Shown here in pieces: positions 1 through 5,747 of a stretch of DNA of 21,686 bases. Under the pieces are notes generated by a model, which made no database searches, had not been told where the DNA came from, and saw only the letters and a program-made list of their open reading frames with translations. The position numbers were made by a program, and so were the translations under genes. Within the stretch, counting starts at the first letter, position 1, and each line of letters opens with the position of its first letter. The stretch lies in IMG/VR virus record IMGVR_UViG_3300035701_000337, positions 1 through 21,686 of that record, one strand, 5' to 3'. Origin of the DNA: a virus.

Positions 1-15
1 TGGGGTATCCTTTCT

Positions 16-43
16 GGCCGCGTTACGTAGCGGCCCCGGCTAC
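16..43. repeat. Overlapping dyads at left edge
   Basis: GGCCGC (16-21) and GCGGCC (30-35) form a 6-bp inverted repeat around GTTACGTA. GTAGC (27-31) and GCTAC (39-43) form a second one overlapping it. A third small dyad, CTCCGC/GCGGAG, follows at 55-60 and 65-70. They lie just downstream of the leftward gene ending at 87 and have no T-tract, so a classical terminator is not supported. They could be a protein-binding or recombination site; the role is unknown. Confidence 0.35.
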
Positions 44-86
44 CGTGCCGGACGCTCCGCTGGCGCGGAGAGGCGCGGGGCGGAGA

Positions 87-293
87 TCAGTCTTGCCAGC
101 CGTCGGCTTGCCGCATGTGGCGGCGCAACCTCTCAGTCTGCCTCTGGGCTTCGGCCTCTCGGTGCTCCAGGGCTATCGCTGCGCGTAGTTGATGCGCGTA
201 TTTGGCTGCGGCGTCCCTGTCGTTTTGGGAACGGCAGATCCGAGCCAGCTCCTCGTGATATTCAGCGGATCGCGTCAACCGCTCAATCAGCAT
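87..293 (-). CDS. Small helical hypothetical protein, 68 aa
   Basis: I do not recognise a family. The start at 293 is chosen because AGGAG lies seven bases upstream of this ATG; the longer frame from 356 has no such site. The protein begins MLIERLTRSAEYHEELARIC and is highly charged (Glu, Arg, Gln, Ala), with no membrane segment and one Cys. It is predicted to be almost wholly alpha-helical, possibly a short coiled coil. It lies beyond the leftward early operon but has its own promoter with a perfect TTGACA, so it is probably expressed independently, perhaps in the lysogen. The dyad at its ribosome-binding site suggests repression or autoregulation (inference). Confidence 0.7.
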   Translation of the reverse strand: MLIERLTRSAEYHEELARICRSQNDRDAAAKYAHQLRAAIALEHREAEAQRQTERLRRHMRQADGWQD

Positions 294-305
294 GATATTT
301 CTCCT

Positions 306-356
306 GCCGCTGGTAGCGGCTAATCCTATTGTCGCGCAGTCTGCTGTTTTTGTCAA
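306..356 (-). promoter_or_regulatory. Sigma-70-type promoter with dyad near the RBS
   Basis: On the minus strand, TTGACA (351-356, a perfect -35 box) is followed after exactly 17 bases by GACAAT (328-333, four of six -10 positions). The DNA upstream is AT-rich compared with its surroundings. Between the -10 and the Shine-Dalgarno of the gene starting at 293 lies a 6-bp dyad GCCGCT-ACC-AGCGGC (306-320, read on the minus strand). It would overlap the expected transcription start and could be an operator or a 5' hairpin. Confidence 0.6.
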
Positions 357-420
357 GCTCTTTTTGTCGATTCCGGAAAGATTTTTGAAGAAAAGGCGAA
401 GGCCGGGCGGCGATTAGGGC

Positions 421-520
421 TGTCACAAAAGGGGTGCGGGAGCGAGGCTGGCAAGTCGTTGATAGCGCGGGGGCAGGGCGGGGCGATTTTGGTGTCACAG
501 AAGGTTTACTTTTTGTGACG
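421..520. repeat. Three TTYTGTGAC repeats in a gene-poor stretch
   Basis: The 294-505 stretch holds no convincing gene beyond the promoter above. It contains TGTCACAAAAGG (421-432), TGTCACAGAAGG (493-504) and the inverted copy TTTTGTGACG (511-520). The second and third form an inverted repeat of about nine base pairs with one G-T pair. The first two are direct repeats 72 bp apart. The arrangement resembles operator or iteron sites. The third copy overlaps the end of the possible small ORF that stops at 506. Confidence 0.45.
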
Positions 521-652
521 CCTTTTGCGAAAAAGGCCCGGATTTCGGGGGTTTCCGAGGTTGGCGCGCGCCCAGGGGCGCCGGCGCGGCGGGGTGGGAA
601 GCGCACGAAAAGACAGGGCCAAAGGGGGGGGCGGAAACTTGGGGGCGCTCAT
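506..652 (-). CDS. Possible Pro/Arg-rich basic peptide, 48 aa
   Basis: This is a weak call. The ATG (650-652) overlaps the TGA of the upstream gene as ATGA, the same coupling used at several junctions of this operon, which is the main reason to list it. The sequence starts MSAPKFPPPP and ends with a run of Lys, Arg and His. Composition is low-complexity and no domain is visible. An eight-G homopolymer (624-631) near its start makes the frame sensitive to a sequencing error. It could equally be a chance ORF at the operon end. Confidence 0.3.
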   Translation of the reverse strand: MSAPKFPPPPLALSFRALPTPPRRRPWARANLGNPRNPGLFRKRRHKK

Positions 653-870
653 GCGGACTCCTCGATGAGCGCGCGAAACGCCGCGCAAAGGCGGGAGTCA
701 CGGCGCAGATCGGCGAGCGCGGCGCGCGTGCGGAGGTTGGGCTTGGCGCGCTCGGCGGCGGCCACTCCCTCGGCCACGTTGTCGACGGCGCGCTGGTAAT
801 CGCCGAGCAACCGGGCGAGTTCGAGGGCGCCGTGGCGGGTGAGTCGCAGGGTCACATCGTTTTTTCTCAT
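649..870 (-). CDS. Small helical hypothetical protein, 73 aa
   Basis: The start at 870 is an ATG overlapping the TGA of the upstream zinc-ribbon-like gene (ATGA). The protein begins MRKNDVTLRLTRHGALELAR and is rich in Ala, Arg, Leu and Glu. It probably forms two or three helices, with no membrane segment and a single Cys. It belongs to the leftward early operon after the methyltransferase. No family is recognised. Small charged proteins in phage early operons often act on host functions or DNA, but nothing here identifies a target. Confidence 0.65.
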   Translation of the reverse strand: MRKNDVTLRLTRHGALELARLLGDYQRAVDNVAEGVAAAERAKPNLRTRAALADLRRDSRLCAAFRALIEESA

Positions 871-1067
871 GAGGCTTGCTCGTTGTTTTGGGGCCAGGGC
901 TTGGCGAGCTCGGGGCGGTGTTCTCTTCGTGCGGTCGGAGTGATGAGAGCCACCAAGCCGCAGGCGGGGCAGGCCGCGCGATCGAGGGGGGCGGTCTCGG
1001 CGCGGCGGATGATGAGGATTTCGGCGCGGCACGAGCAGGTCCAGAGGTAGGTGGCGTCGTAGGTCAT
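867..1067 (-). CDS. Small zinc-ribbon-like protein, 66 aa
   Basis: The protein begins MTYDATYLWTCSCRAEILII and later carries CPAC (residues about 33-36). The CxC plus CxxC pairs are spaced as in a small treble-clef or zinc-ribbon knuckle, so zinc binding is likely. The ATG at 1067 overlaps the TGA of the methyltransferase gene and its own TGA overlaps the next ATG, so it is sandwiched in the coupled operon. The C-terminal third is polar and probably unstructured. A role in nucleic-acid or protein binding is plausible; the actual function is unknown. Confidence 0.7.
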   Translation of the reverse strand: MTYDATYLWTCSCRAEILIIRRAETAPLDRAACPACGLVALITPTARREHRPELAKPWPQNNEQAS

Positions 1068-1927
1068 GCGGGCCTCGCTGAGGCTTCGGCCACGATGGCT
1101 TGCAGGATGGCGCGGGCCAAGTCTATTTGTACGGCCTGCGCGACCATCTTCCATGCGCGCGTCTGCGAACCAACGAAGAGGTAGGTGGACGGGAAGCCTT
1201 GGAGGTCCGCTGCCTCTTCGAAGCGCAACTGGCGTTCGCGGCCGTCCGCCATCTCGACCAGGAAGCCGCGCGAATGGCGACCACCGAAGTCAGTGATCGT
1301 GGGAGAAGGAAGCGCCGCGGGAATGACCCGTTTGCAGCCTGAGGTATACCACTGGTGGCGTGTCCTCTTCGTGGCGTGGAGGATGGCTGGCGTGGTGATG
1401 TAGGGGCCTGGCTGGAGGTAATCGGCGAGAACCTTTCGAGGCGAAACTACGGGGGGCGACGGAAGGGGAAAGTGGCCGACGAAGATCCGCTTGCGGTCCT
1501 GGCCGCTGTAGTGGCGGGCATTCAGCACGGTGTACGGGGTGAAGATCGGCAGGTGCTTGCGCATGCCGATGACGTTTTCGATTGCCCACCAAGTGGGGTC
1601 GATGTCGAGAAGAGCTTCTAGCATTCCGTCCAGCAGGGCGTGCCACCGGGCCATCGCATCGTCGGTGGGTTTCCTGCCGTTGCGGGCCGTGGAAATCTGC
1701 TCGCAGGGGATGGCGCCGAGTACGAGATCGATTCCACGCAGGCGCGCGTAATCGAGGCGGGTCACATCGGCGCACACGATGGGGACCTCGGGGTGATTCA
1801 GTTTGACGGTCAGGCAGCAGTCTTGTGCCCAATCGACGGCGAGCCGGAACTTGATGGGCAATCCGCGAGCTGCCTCGATCCAGCCACCGGCGCCACAACA
1901 GAGATCTATCGCGCGTAGCGGACTCAT
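1064..1927 (-). CDS. Orphan C5-cytosine DNA methyltransferase
   Basis: It transfers a methyl group from S-adenosylmethionine to C5 of cytosine in DNA. The canonical motifs are in order: motif I DLCCGAGGW (residues 8-16), motif IV with catalytic Cys75 in AIPCEQIS, motif VI ENV (117-119), motif VIII QDRKR (143-147), a variable target-recognition stretch (about 170-230), motif IX with EAADLQGFP (238-246) and a degenerate motif X near 260-275. At 287 residues it is short for the family but complete, typical of phage enzymes. The ATG at 1927 gives an ATGA overlap with the upstream gene; an in-frame ATG at 1951 is less likely. No endonuclease gene lies nearby, so the likely job is protecting phage DNA or regulating phage or host genes. 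The target sequence cannot be read from the protein. Confidence 0.92.
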   Translation of the reverse strand: MSPLRAIDLCCGAGGWIEAARGLPIKFRLAVDWAQDCCLTVKLNHPEVPIVCADVTRLDYARLRGIDLVLGAIPCEQISTARNGRKPTDDAMARWHALLDGMLEALLDIDPTWWAIENVIGMRKHLPIFTPYTVLNARHYSGQDRKRIFVGHFPLPSPPVVSPRKVLADYLQPGPYITTPAILHATKRTRHQWYTSGCKRVIPAALPSPTITDFGGRHSRGFLVEMADGRERQLRFEEAADLQGFPSTYLFVGSQTRAWKMVAQAVQIDLARAILQAIVAEASARPA

Positions 1928-2052
1928 CCGGTCACCCGGGCATTCGCGCACTCGGCGCAGAGGACCACGGTGTCGAGTACCAGGCCGTGCGGGTCGGCGA
2001 CACAGATCTGTATGGCGCCGGGCTGTCCGCAGTCGCAGGGGTCGAGCGGCAT
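1924..2052 (-). CDS. Tiny cysteine-pair (zinc-binding-like) protein, 42 aa
   Basis: This ORF is short but well supported. It starts MPLDPCDCGQPGAIQ and has CxC (residues 6-8), then Cys17, then CAEC (32-35), giving two Cys pairs about 24 residues apart, as in a minimal zinc ribbon. Its ATG overlaps the upstream TGA by one base (TGATG) and its TGA overlaps the methyltransferase ATG (ATGA), so it bridges two genes that would otherwise be separated. The layout resembles the other Cys-pair protein just after the methyltransferase, so the enzyme is flanked by two small metal-binding candidates. Function unknown. Confidence 0.65.
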   Translation of the reverse strand: MPLDPCDCGQPGAIQICVADPHGLVLDTVVLCAECANARVTG

Positions 2053-2411
2053 CAATCGTCCTTGTAGGGGAGGTAGTCGGGGGAGGGGCCTGCGAGAGGG
2101 ACGAACGGAACTTGGCGTTTGCGGGTGGGCTTGCCGGCGATCATGGGGCGGTTGCCGCAGGTGCCGTGGATGGGGGCGCGGGCGATGAGGTCGTTGATCT
2201 CGCGGAGGGCGGCGGCGACGGTTGCGCCGGTGTCAGAGATCCAGGTGTGTTTGATGCGCACGGCGTAGAGGATGCGGTCGCGGCCATCTCGGCCATGGAA
2301 GCGCACGAGGCGCAAGTCACAGCCAGCGCGGGTGCCTTCCCACTTGCCTTTGGTGGCGAGGGCGCGGATCACGAGAGACACATCGCGCGGGGTGATGGGT
2401 TCGTATCTCAT
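2052..2411 (-). CDS. Hypothetical early protein, 119 aa
   Basis: The product begins MRYEPITPRDVSLVIRALAT. The N-terminal two thirds alternate helix and strand, with a basic patch around LRLVRFHGRDGRDR. The C-terminal third is rich in Pro, Arg and Lys and ends YLPYKDD. I do not recognise a family. The start at 2411 is preferred because longer in-frame extensions run through the neighbouring genes and have shadow-like composition. It lies eight bases after the upstream stop and has no clear Shine-Dalgarno. The basic character would fit nucleic-acid binding, but that is only a guess. Confidence 0.6.
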   Translation of the reverse strand: MRYEPITPRDVSLVIRALATKGKWEGTRAGCDLRLVRFHGRDGRDRILYAVRIKHTWISDTGATVAAALREINDLIARAPIHGTCGNRPMIAGKPTRKRQVPFVPLAGPSPDYLPYKDD

Positions 2412-2419
2412 GGGTGCGG

Positions 2420-2608
2420 TTACGACGCTGGCGCGGGCGGCGCGGCGGTGCGGGTTTTCTTGGTGGCGGCGGCTTTGCGGCCGGCGGTGGAGGCGGCGTC
2501 GGCTTTGAAGGCGTGGCCAGCTTGCATGACGCAGAAGATGGCCTTGTCCTGCGCGGTGAGTTTCGTGAAGGCTGCGAATGCAGCTTGCACGGCGACCGAG
2601 AGAGTCAT
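2420..2608 (-). CDS. Small hypothetical protein with basic tail, 62 aa
   Basis: The start at 2608 has AGGT about eight bases upstream, inside the preceding stop region. The first 40 residues (MTLSVAVQAAFAAFTKLTAQ and onward) look like two amphipathic helices with one Cys. The tail is a Lys/Arg/Ala/Pro-rich stretch including RKAAATKKTR, similar to unstructured DNA-binding tails. It belongs to the early operon between two other unknown small proteins. No family assignment is possible from the sequence. Confidence 0.55.
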   Translation of the reverse strand: MTLSVAVQAAFAAFTKLTAQDKAIFCVMQAGHAFKADAASTAGRKAAATKKTRTAAPPAPAS

Positions 2609-2614
2609 GGGGTG

Positions 2615-2827
2615 TTACCTCAGCGCGGGAAATCCGGACAGGAAAGAACGGATCTCCGGCGTCTCGTGTGGTTCGATGGGGGCAGCGATCGGCGGCGCGC
2701 TTGCCTCGCCTTGCCGCAACGCTCGCTTGCGGCGCACGATCTGAATAGCTTCGGTCAACTGCTGTAAGTCGTCGTCCGAGAGAGCAGGCAGCATCTCGCG
2801 GATGATGGTGAACTGGATGACGTTCAT
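2615..2827 (-). CDS. Small hypothetical protein, 70 aa
   Basis: The ATG (2825-2827) overlaps the TGA of the replication-like gene as ATGA, so its translation is probably coupled to the initiator. It begins MNVIQFTIIREMLPALSDDD, a compact helical segment with an acidic turn, followed by a basic helix (VRRKRALRQ) and a Pro/Ala-rich tail ending near ETPEIRSFL. The position directly after the initiator is where many temperate phages encode a helicase loader or accessory replication factor, but this protein is much too short for a loader ATPase and shows no Walker motif. Confidence 0.6.
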   Translation of the reverse strand: MNVIQFTIIREMLPALSDDDLQQLTEAIQIVRRKRALRQGEASAPPIAAPIEPHETPEIRSFLSGFPALR

Positions 2828-4317
2828 GAGGCGCCTCCGGAGGCGGCGCGGGGCGGGGCGGAATCCTCGCACGCCTGCTCGCTCTGTGCGGGCTTGTTGC
2901 GGGCTTCGTACATCTGGAAGGCGACCTCGACGACTCGGCGGTCGAAGCGGCGCGGATTGCCAACGATGTCATTGAGGCGTCCGTACTTGCCGGCCTCGAT
3001 GTCGGCGCGGATGGCCTGATCGGCGGCGATCTTCGCGTCCCACGCTTCTTGGTGGAAGAGCAGGGGCACGGCCGTGAGGAAGAAACCTACGGGGTTGGTT
3101 TTGGCGAGGGGGCCCTTCTGGCGGACAGCTTCGGCGACCAGGACGGCGGTGCAGGCCGGCATCTTCTCGCGGCAGGCGAGGATCAGACGTTGGGCGGCGG
3201 CGTAGTCGGGGTCAGAGAAGGCCCGCATGGCGTCGAGGACGATGTGCACTTCGACGGGGGAGAGAGGGGCGGCGGCCGTAGCGGCAGGGGAGTGTGGTGG
3301 AGGGTGACTCGGAGGTTTCATCTCTGGCACTTCTCCAGGGCCGGTTGAATTTACGGCCGCCGAAAGGGGGCCCGCAGCCGCGCGGCTGGCGTGGACGCGG
3401 CCTGGTCGAGGAGCGGCGCCAGCCGGCGACTCGGGAACTGCAAGCTCGGGGGCGGGAAACAGCGTGGGCTGAAGAGGGGGGGCCAGCTCGGGGCGGCCGG
3501 GGAGGGGTTCGGCTGAGTCGAGGGCTTTGAGGAGGAACTCGCGGAAGTTGGCGTTGACCTGGTCGAGGCCGGCCTTGTAGGCGGCCAGGGCCTGTTGGAT
3601 GTCTTCGCGCGGCGCGAGTTCGGCGGCGCGGGCGAGGAGTTTGGAGAGGTTATTTTTGCGCATAAAGGCGAACAAAAGCTGGATGGGTCCCTCAGAGGAT
3701 TGCGCGGCATCCTGGTAGCCATTTTTGGCTACCAGAAGTTCGAGGTCTTTGGCCGGCTTGGGCCTGGCGTGCAGATAGACGAGGTTCCTGCCGCTGTGGA
3801 GCTGCTTGCGTCGGGCAGGGGGCAGGTCGGTGAGCGCGATTCCGAGCTTCTGATCGAGGATTTCGTTCAGCGAGAGGCCGCGGAGTTGCGCGAGCGGGCG
3901 GAGGGCGAACACGCGGATGAGAAGGCCATCGTCCTCCATCTCTGCCAATGCGCGGCGCATGTGCTGGCGGGAAATCCGGATCGCCAAGCGGGTTTCGTCG
4001 TCGATGGCGACAGCCGATTCCTTGCAGGCCGCGGCTGTGGCGCGGTCGAGCATGGCGATGATCTCGTGGGCGAGGAGAGGCGAGATCTCGGGCTTGGCAC
4101 CCGGGTACCGGCGCATGATGACGGCCAGGTCCGACTCGTAGCCGAAGGTCTGGAGCATCAGGCAGGCCCAGATCCGGGCCTTGAGTGGCCAGTTGGGGCG
4201 CATTAACGCCTTGATGGTCAGCTTCGAAGCGTAGGTCCACTCGCCGGGCTTGAGGCCGAGTTTGGCCAAAAAGGGCGGTACCCATGGCGCTTTCAAGGGA
4301 GCTGGTGCAACGGCCAT
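2824..4317 (-). CDS. Phage replication initiator-like protein (winged helix)
   Basis: A 497-residue protein that heads the leftward early operon. ATG at 4317 is preferred over the ATG at 4377 because GAGG sits about five bases upstream. The N-terminal part (about 20-140) is helical. Residues about 108-137, with ISRQHMRRALAEMEDDGLLI, have the look of a helix-turn-helix and wing of the kind used by lambda O and other phage initiators. A Pro/Ala-rich linker (about 265-350) follows, then a second helical domain (about 355-470). This DNA-binding domain, linker and interaction domain layout matches O/DnaD-type initiators that recruit a helicase, though no family signature is decisive. Function by analogy is to bind the phage origin and load host replication proteins. 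It carries a perfect inverted repeat (3712-3735) that could be that origin. A transcription regulator is the alternative. Confidence 0.6.
   Translation of the reverse strand: MAVAPAPLKAPWVPPFLAKLGLKPGEWTYASKLTIKALMRPNWPLKARIWACLMLQTFGYESDLAVIMRRYPGAKPEISPLLAHEIIAMLDRATAAACKESAVAIDDETRLAIRISRQHMRRALAEMEDDGLLIRVFALRPLAQLRGLSLNEILDQKLGIALTDLPPARRKQLHSGRNLVYLHARPKPAKDLELLVAKNGYQDAAQSSEGPIQLLFAFMRKNNLSKLLARAAELAPREDIQQALAAYKAGLDQVNANFREFLLKALDSAEPLPGRPELAPPLQPTLFPAPELAVPESPAGAAPRPGRVHASRAAAGPLSAAVNSTGPGEVPEMKPPSHPPPHSPAATAAAPLSPVEVHIVLDAMRAFSDPDYAAAQRLILACREKMPACTAVLVAEAVRQKGPLAKTNPVGFFLTAVPLLFHQEAWDAKIAADQAIRADIEAGKYGRLNDIVGNPRRFDRRVVEVAFQMYEARNKPAQSEQACEDSAPPRAASGGAS
3712..3735. repeat. Perfect 10-bp inverted repeat inside the replication gene
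   Basis: CTGGTAGCCA (3712-3721), four T, then TGGCTACCAG (3726-3735). The stem is perfect although it lies in coding sequence, around residues VAKNGYQ of the initiator-like protein. Lambda-type phages carry their origin inside the initiator gene, so this is an origin or binding-site candidate. The core GGTAGCCA also occurs in dyads at 5590-5644. A structured mRNA element is the alternative. Confidence 0.5.
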
Positions 4318-4412
4318 AAGACCTCGCTGTGCTGATAATCTAACGTATACGACCCTGGGGACCTCCGAAGAGAGCATTGTAGTCGGAGGGGGTTCCTGCC
4401 GATGTTGGAGGG
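4318..4412. promoter_or_regulatory. Divergent intergenic region with inverted repeat
   Basis: This is the only spacer between the leftward early operon and the rightward integrase, so promoters for both should lie here or just upstream. It holds a perfect 7-bp inverted repeat, CCTCCGA (4362-4368) and TCGGAGG (4383-4389), and the 8-bp palindrome CGTATACG (4344-4351) in a locally AT-rich patch. No clean -35/-10 pair could be read on either strand. The dyads are reasonable operator candidates. Confidence 0.45.
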
Positions 4413-5363
4413 GTGGACTCGACCTACACCTGCGGGACGCCGGATGTGGGGCGGCTGCTGGCGAGCGTGCCGCGGTCGGAGGCGCGGTACGCAGCCAACA
4501 CGCGGTACGCGTACGGGGTGGACTGGCGATGCTTCAGCGGATGGTGCGCACGCGCGGGGCGAGGGGCGGCGCCGGCCGAGACGGACACCGTGCTGGGGTA
4601 CCTCGCGGATCTGCTGGGTGGCGGTCGGAAGATTTCGACGGCGAGGCGGCATCTCACTTCGATCGGCGCGGAGCACCGGCGGCAGGGGCTGGCGGTGGGG
4701 TGGCACGCGCGGGCCTGGGCGGCGCTCGATGCCGCACAGCGCGAGAGGGGCGAGCAGGCGGTCGGGAAGAGGGCCATCACGATCTCCGAGTTGCGGCGGA
4801 TGATCGGGGCATGGGACCAAGGGCGACCGATCGACGCGCGGAATCGGGCAGTCCTGGCGCTGGGGTTCGCGTCGGCATTGCGGAGGAGCAGCCTGGCGAC
4901 GCTCGATCTGGCAGACGTGCGGTTCGAGGCAGAGGGCGTCGTGTTGACGATCCACCGCGACAAGACTGACCAGCTCGGACAGGGGCGCTTGGTGGGGGTG
5001 GCGCGCGGGAAGCACCCACGGACCTGCCCCGTGCGATTGCTCGAACAGTGGATACAGGTCCGGGGGGCGGCGCGCGGGCCGTTGTTCCTGCCGGTCTGCG
5101 GAGGGCACGTTGAGCACCGACGGATGCGCGCACGCCAGGTGGCCGCGATTGTCAAGAGGTCGGTCGAGCGGATCGGTGGCGACCCGGCGTCCTATGGGGC
5201 ACACTCGTTGCGGAGCGGGTTCGTCACGGCGGCGGTCGAGAGCAACGTCAACGAGTTCCTGATCGCGGCTCAGACTGGGCACCGATCGCTGGCCACACTG
5301 CGGCGGTACTTCCGGCAGAGCAACCCGCTGCGGGGGAACGCCAGCGCGATGATCGGGCTGTGA
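4413..5363 (+). CDS. int: Tyrosine recombinase (phage integrase family)
   Basis: It catalyses site-specific recombination through a 3'-phosphotyrosine intermediate; here it probably integrates and excises the phage. The N-terminal region (about 12-110) is a SAM-like core-binding domain. The catalytic domain carries Arg157 in ALRRSSL, Lys184 in the beta-turn HRDKTDQ, His264-x-x-Arg267 in AHSLRSG, His290 in QTGHRS and the nucleophile Tyr299 in RRYF, a complete set. At 316 residues it matches compact integrases that lack a separate arm-binding domain. The start is uncertain: the GTG at 4413 sits directly after GGAGGG, unusually close, with an in-frame stop at 4380-4382; the GTG at 4446 is another option. 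It lies between the early operon and a structured intergenic stretch that may hold the attachment site. A XerC-like host recombinase is less likely given the phage context. Confidence 0.9.
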   Translation: MDSTYTCGTPDVGRLLASVPRSEARYAANTRYAYGVDWRCFSGWCARAGRGAAPAETDTVLGYLADLLGGGRKISTARRHLTSIGAEHRRQGLAVGWHARAWAALDAAQRERGEQAVGKRAITISELRRMIGAWDQGRPIDARNRAVLALGFASALRRSSLATLDLADVRFEAEGVVLTIHRDKTDQLGQGRLVGVARGKHPRTCPVRLLEQWIQVRGAARGPLFLPVCGGHVEHRRMRARQVAAIVKRSVERIGGDPASYGAHSLRSGFVTAAVESNVNEFLIAAQTGHRSLATLRRYFRQSNPLRGNASAMIGL

Positions 5364-5368
5364 CGCCA

Positions 5369-5539
5369 TCAGGCGCCTCCGGCGGCGGCTGCGCGCTTCT
5401 CGCGGACCTGGCGCCAGCGCTCCTGGGCGGCGTGGCGGCATCTGGCTGAGCGCTGTTCGGGAGTCGCGTTAGCGGCGGCTCGAACGCCGCCGCGATGGGC
5501 GGCCTCGACGACGGTAATCGGCTTGGGCTTCTTGGCTAT
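5369..5539 (-). CDS. Small 'TPEQRS-A-AAQERW' protein with ATA start (possible start-loss)
   Basis: Read on the minus strand the frame gives (I/M)AKKPKPITVVEAAHRGG and later NATPEQRSARCRHAAQERW. From memory, the pattern 'GG-ARA-xx-TPEERS-xx-ARKAAxARW' is common in small basic bacterial proteins, so the frame is probably real coding sequence of about 56 residues. The only codon at the expected N-terminus is ATA (5537-5539), with an in-frame TAG four codons upstream and no Shine-Dalgarno. Either ATA is used weakly, or an ATG-to-ATA change has silenced the gene. It converges on the integrase with five bases between the stop codons. Function unknown; a DNA-binding or toxin/antitoxin accessory role cannot be shown. 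Confidence 0.5.
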   Translation of the reverse strand: MAKKPKPITVVEAAHRGGVRAAANATPEQRSARCRHAAQERWRQVREKRAAAAGGA

Positions 5540-5556
5540 GGCCGGATTCTAACCCC

Positions 5557-5608
5557 ATGCAAGCCGGAATGCAAGCCTTTTTTTTCGATGTAGCCAGGGC
5601 GGGGCTAC
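5557..5608. other. Candidate attachment-site region: direct repeat, T-tract, dyad
   Basis: Just beyond the integrase lie two copies of ATGCAAGCC (5557-5565 and 5569-5577, 12-bp period), eight T residues (5578-5585), and the dyad GTAGCC (5590-5595), AGGGCGG, GGCTAC (5603-5608). An inverted pair around a 7-bp spacer is the form of a tyrosine-recombinase core site, and short direct repeats beside it could be arm sites. The T-tract may alternatively end integrase transcription, but no good hairpin precedes it. The attP assignment is inference. Confidence 0.35.
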
Positions 5609-5615
5609 CGGGAAA

Positions 5616-5644
5616 TGGCTACTTGGAAGGCCTCCAGGTAGCCA
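5616..5644. repeat. 29-nt imperfect palindrome
   Basis: TGGCTAC (5616-5622) and GTAGCCA (5638-5644) are perfect complements. The interior continues pairing: TTGGA with CTCCAG gives one G-T pair and one mismatch around AGGCC. This makes an almost complete hairpin in a stretch without genes. It shares the GGTAGCCA core with the repeat inside the replication gene. Confidence 0.45.
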
Positions 5645-5692
5645 CCACGGGCCAGCGTATTGAGATTTAAGTACTTGAGATGGGAAAGAGCA

Positions 5693-5736
5693 TCGTCGTC
5701 GTCGGGTTTCTGTGGTGGGAAGAAGGACGACGACGA
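5693..5736 (-). terminator. 11-bp perfect hairpin downstream of the regulator gene
   Basis: TCGTCGTCGTC (5693-5703) and GACGACGACGA (5726-5736) are exact reverse complements separated by 22 bases. The hairpin lies 12 bases after the stop of the leftward regulator gene, so it may end that transcript. It is followed on that strand only by a weak pyrimidine run (TGCTCTTTCCC), so intrinsic termination is not certain. The rest of 5645-5747 shows nothing recognisable. Confidence 0.4.
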
Positions 5737-5747
5737 ATTTCTGAGGA

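Noticed and set aside
283-606. Minus-strand ORF with a TSETPEIRAFF stretch resembling the end of the 2615-2827 gene
   Set aside because: It overlaps the promoter and RBS of the 87-293 gene, lacks its own ribosome site, and the shared ETPEIR-F motif is too short to prove coding.
4293-5441. Long minus-strand frame opposite the integrase
   Set aside because: Pro/Arg-rich antisense shadow; the plus-strand frame has the complete catalytic set of a tyrosine recombinase.
5545-5557. T-arm-like GGTTAGAATCC on the minus strand as a tRNA fragment at an attachment site
   Set aside because: The flanking bases do not pair into a five-base T-stem and no acceptor or CCA end follows.
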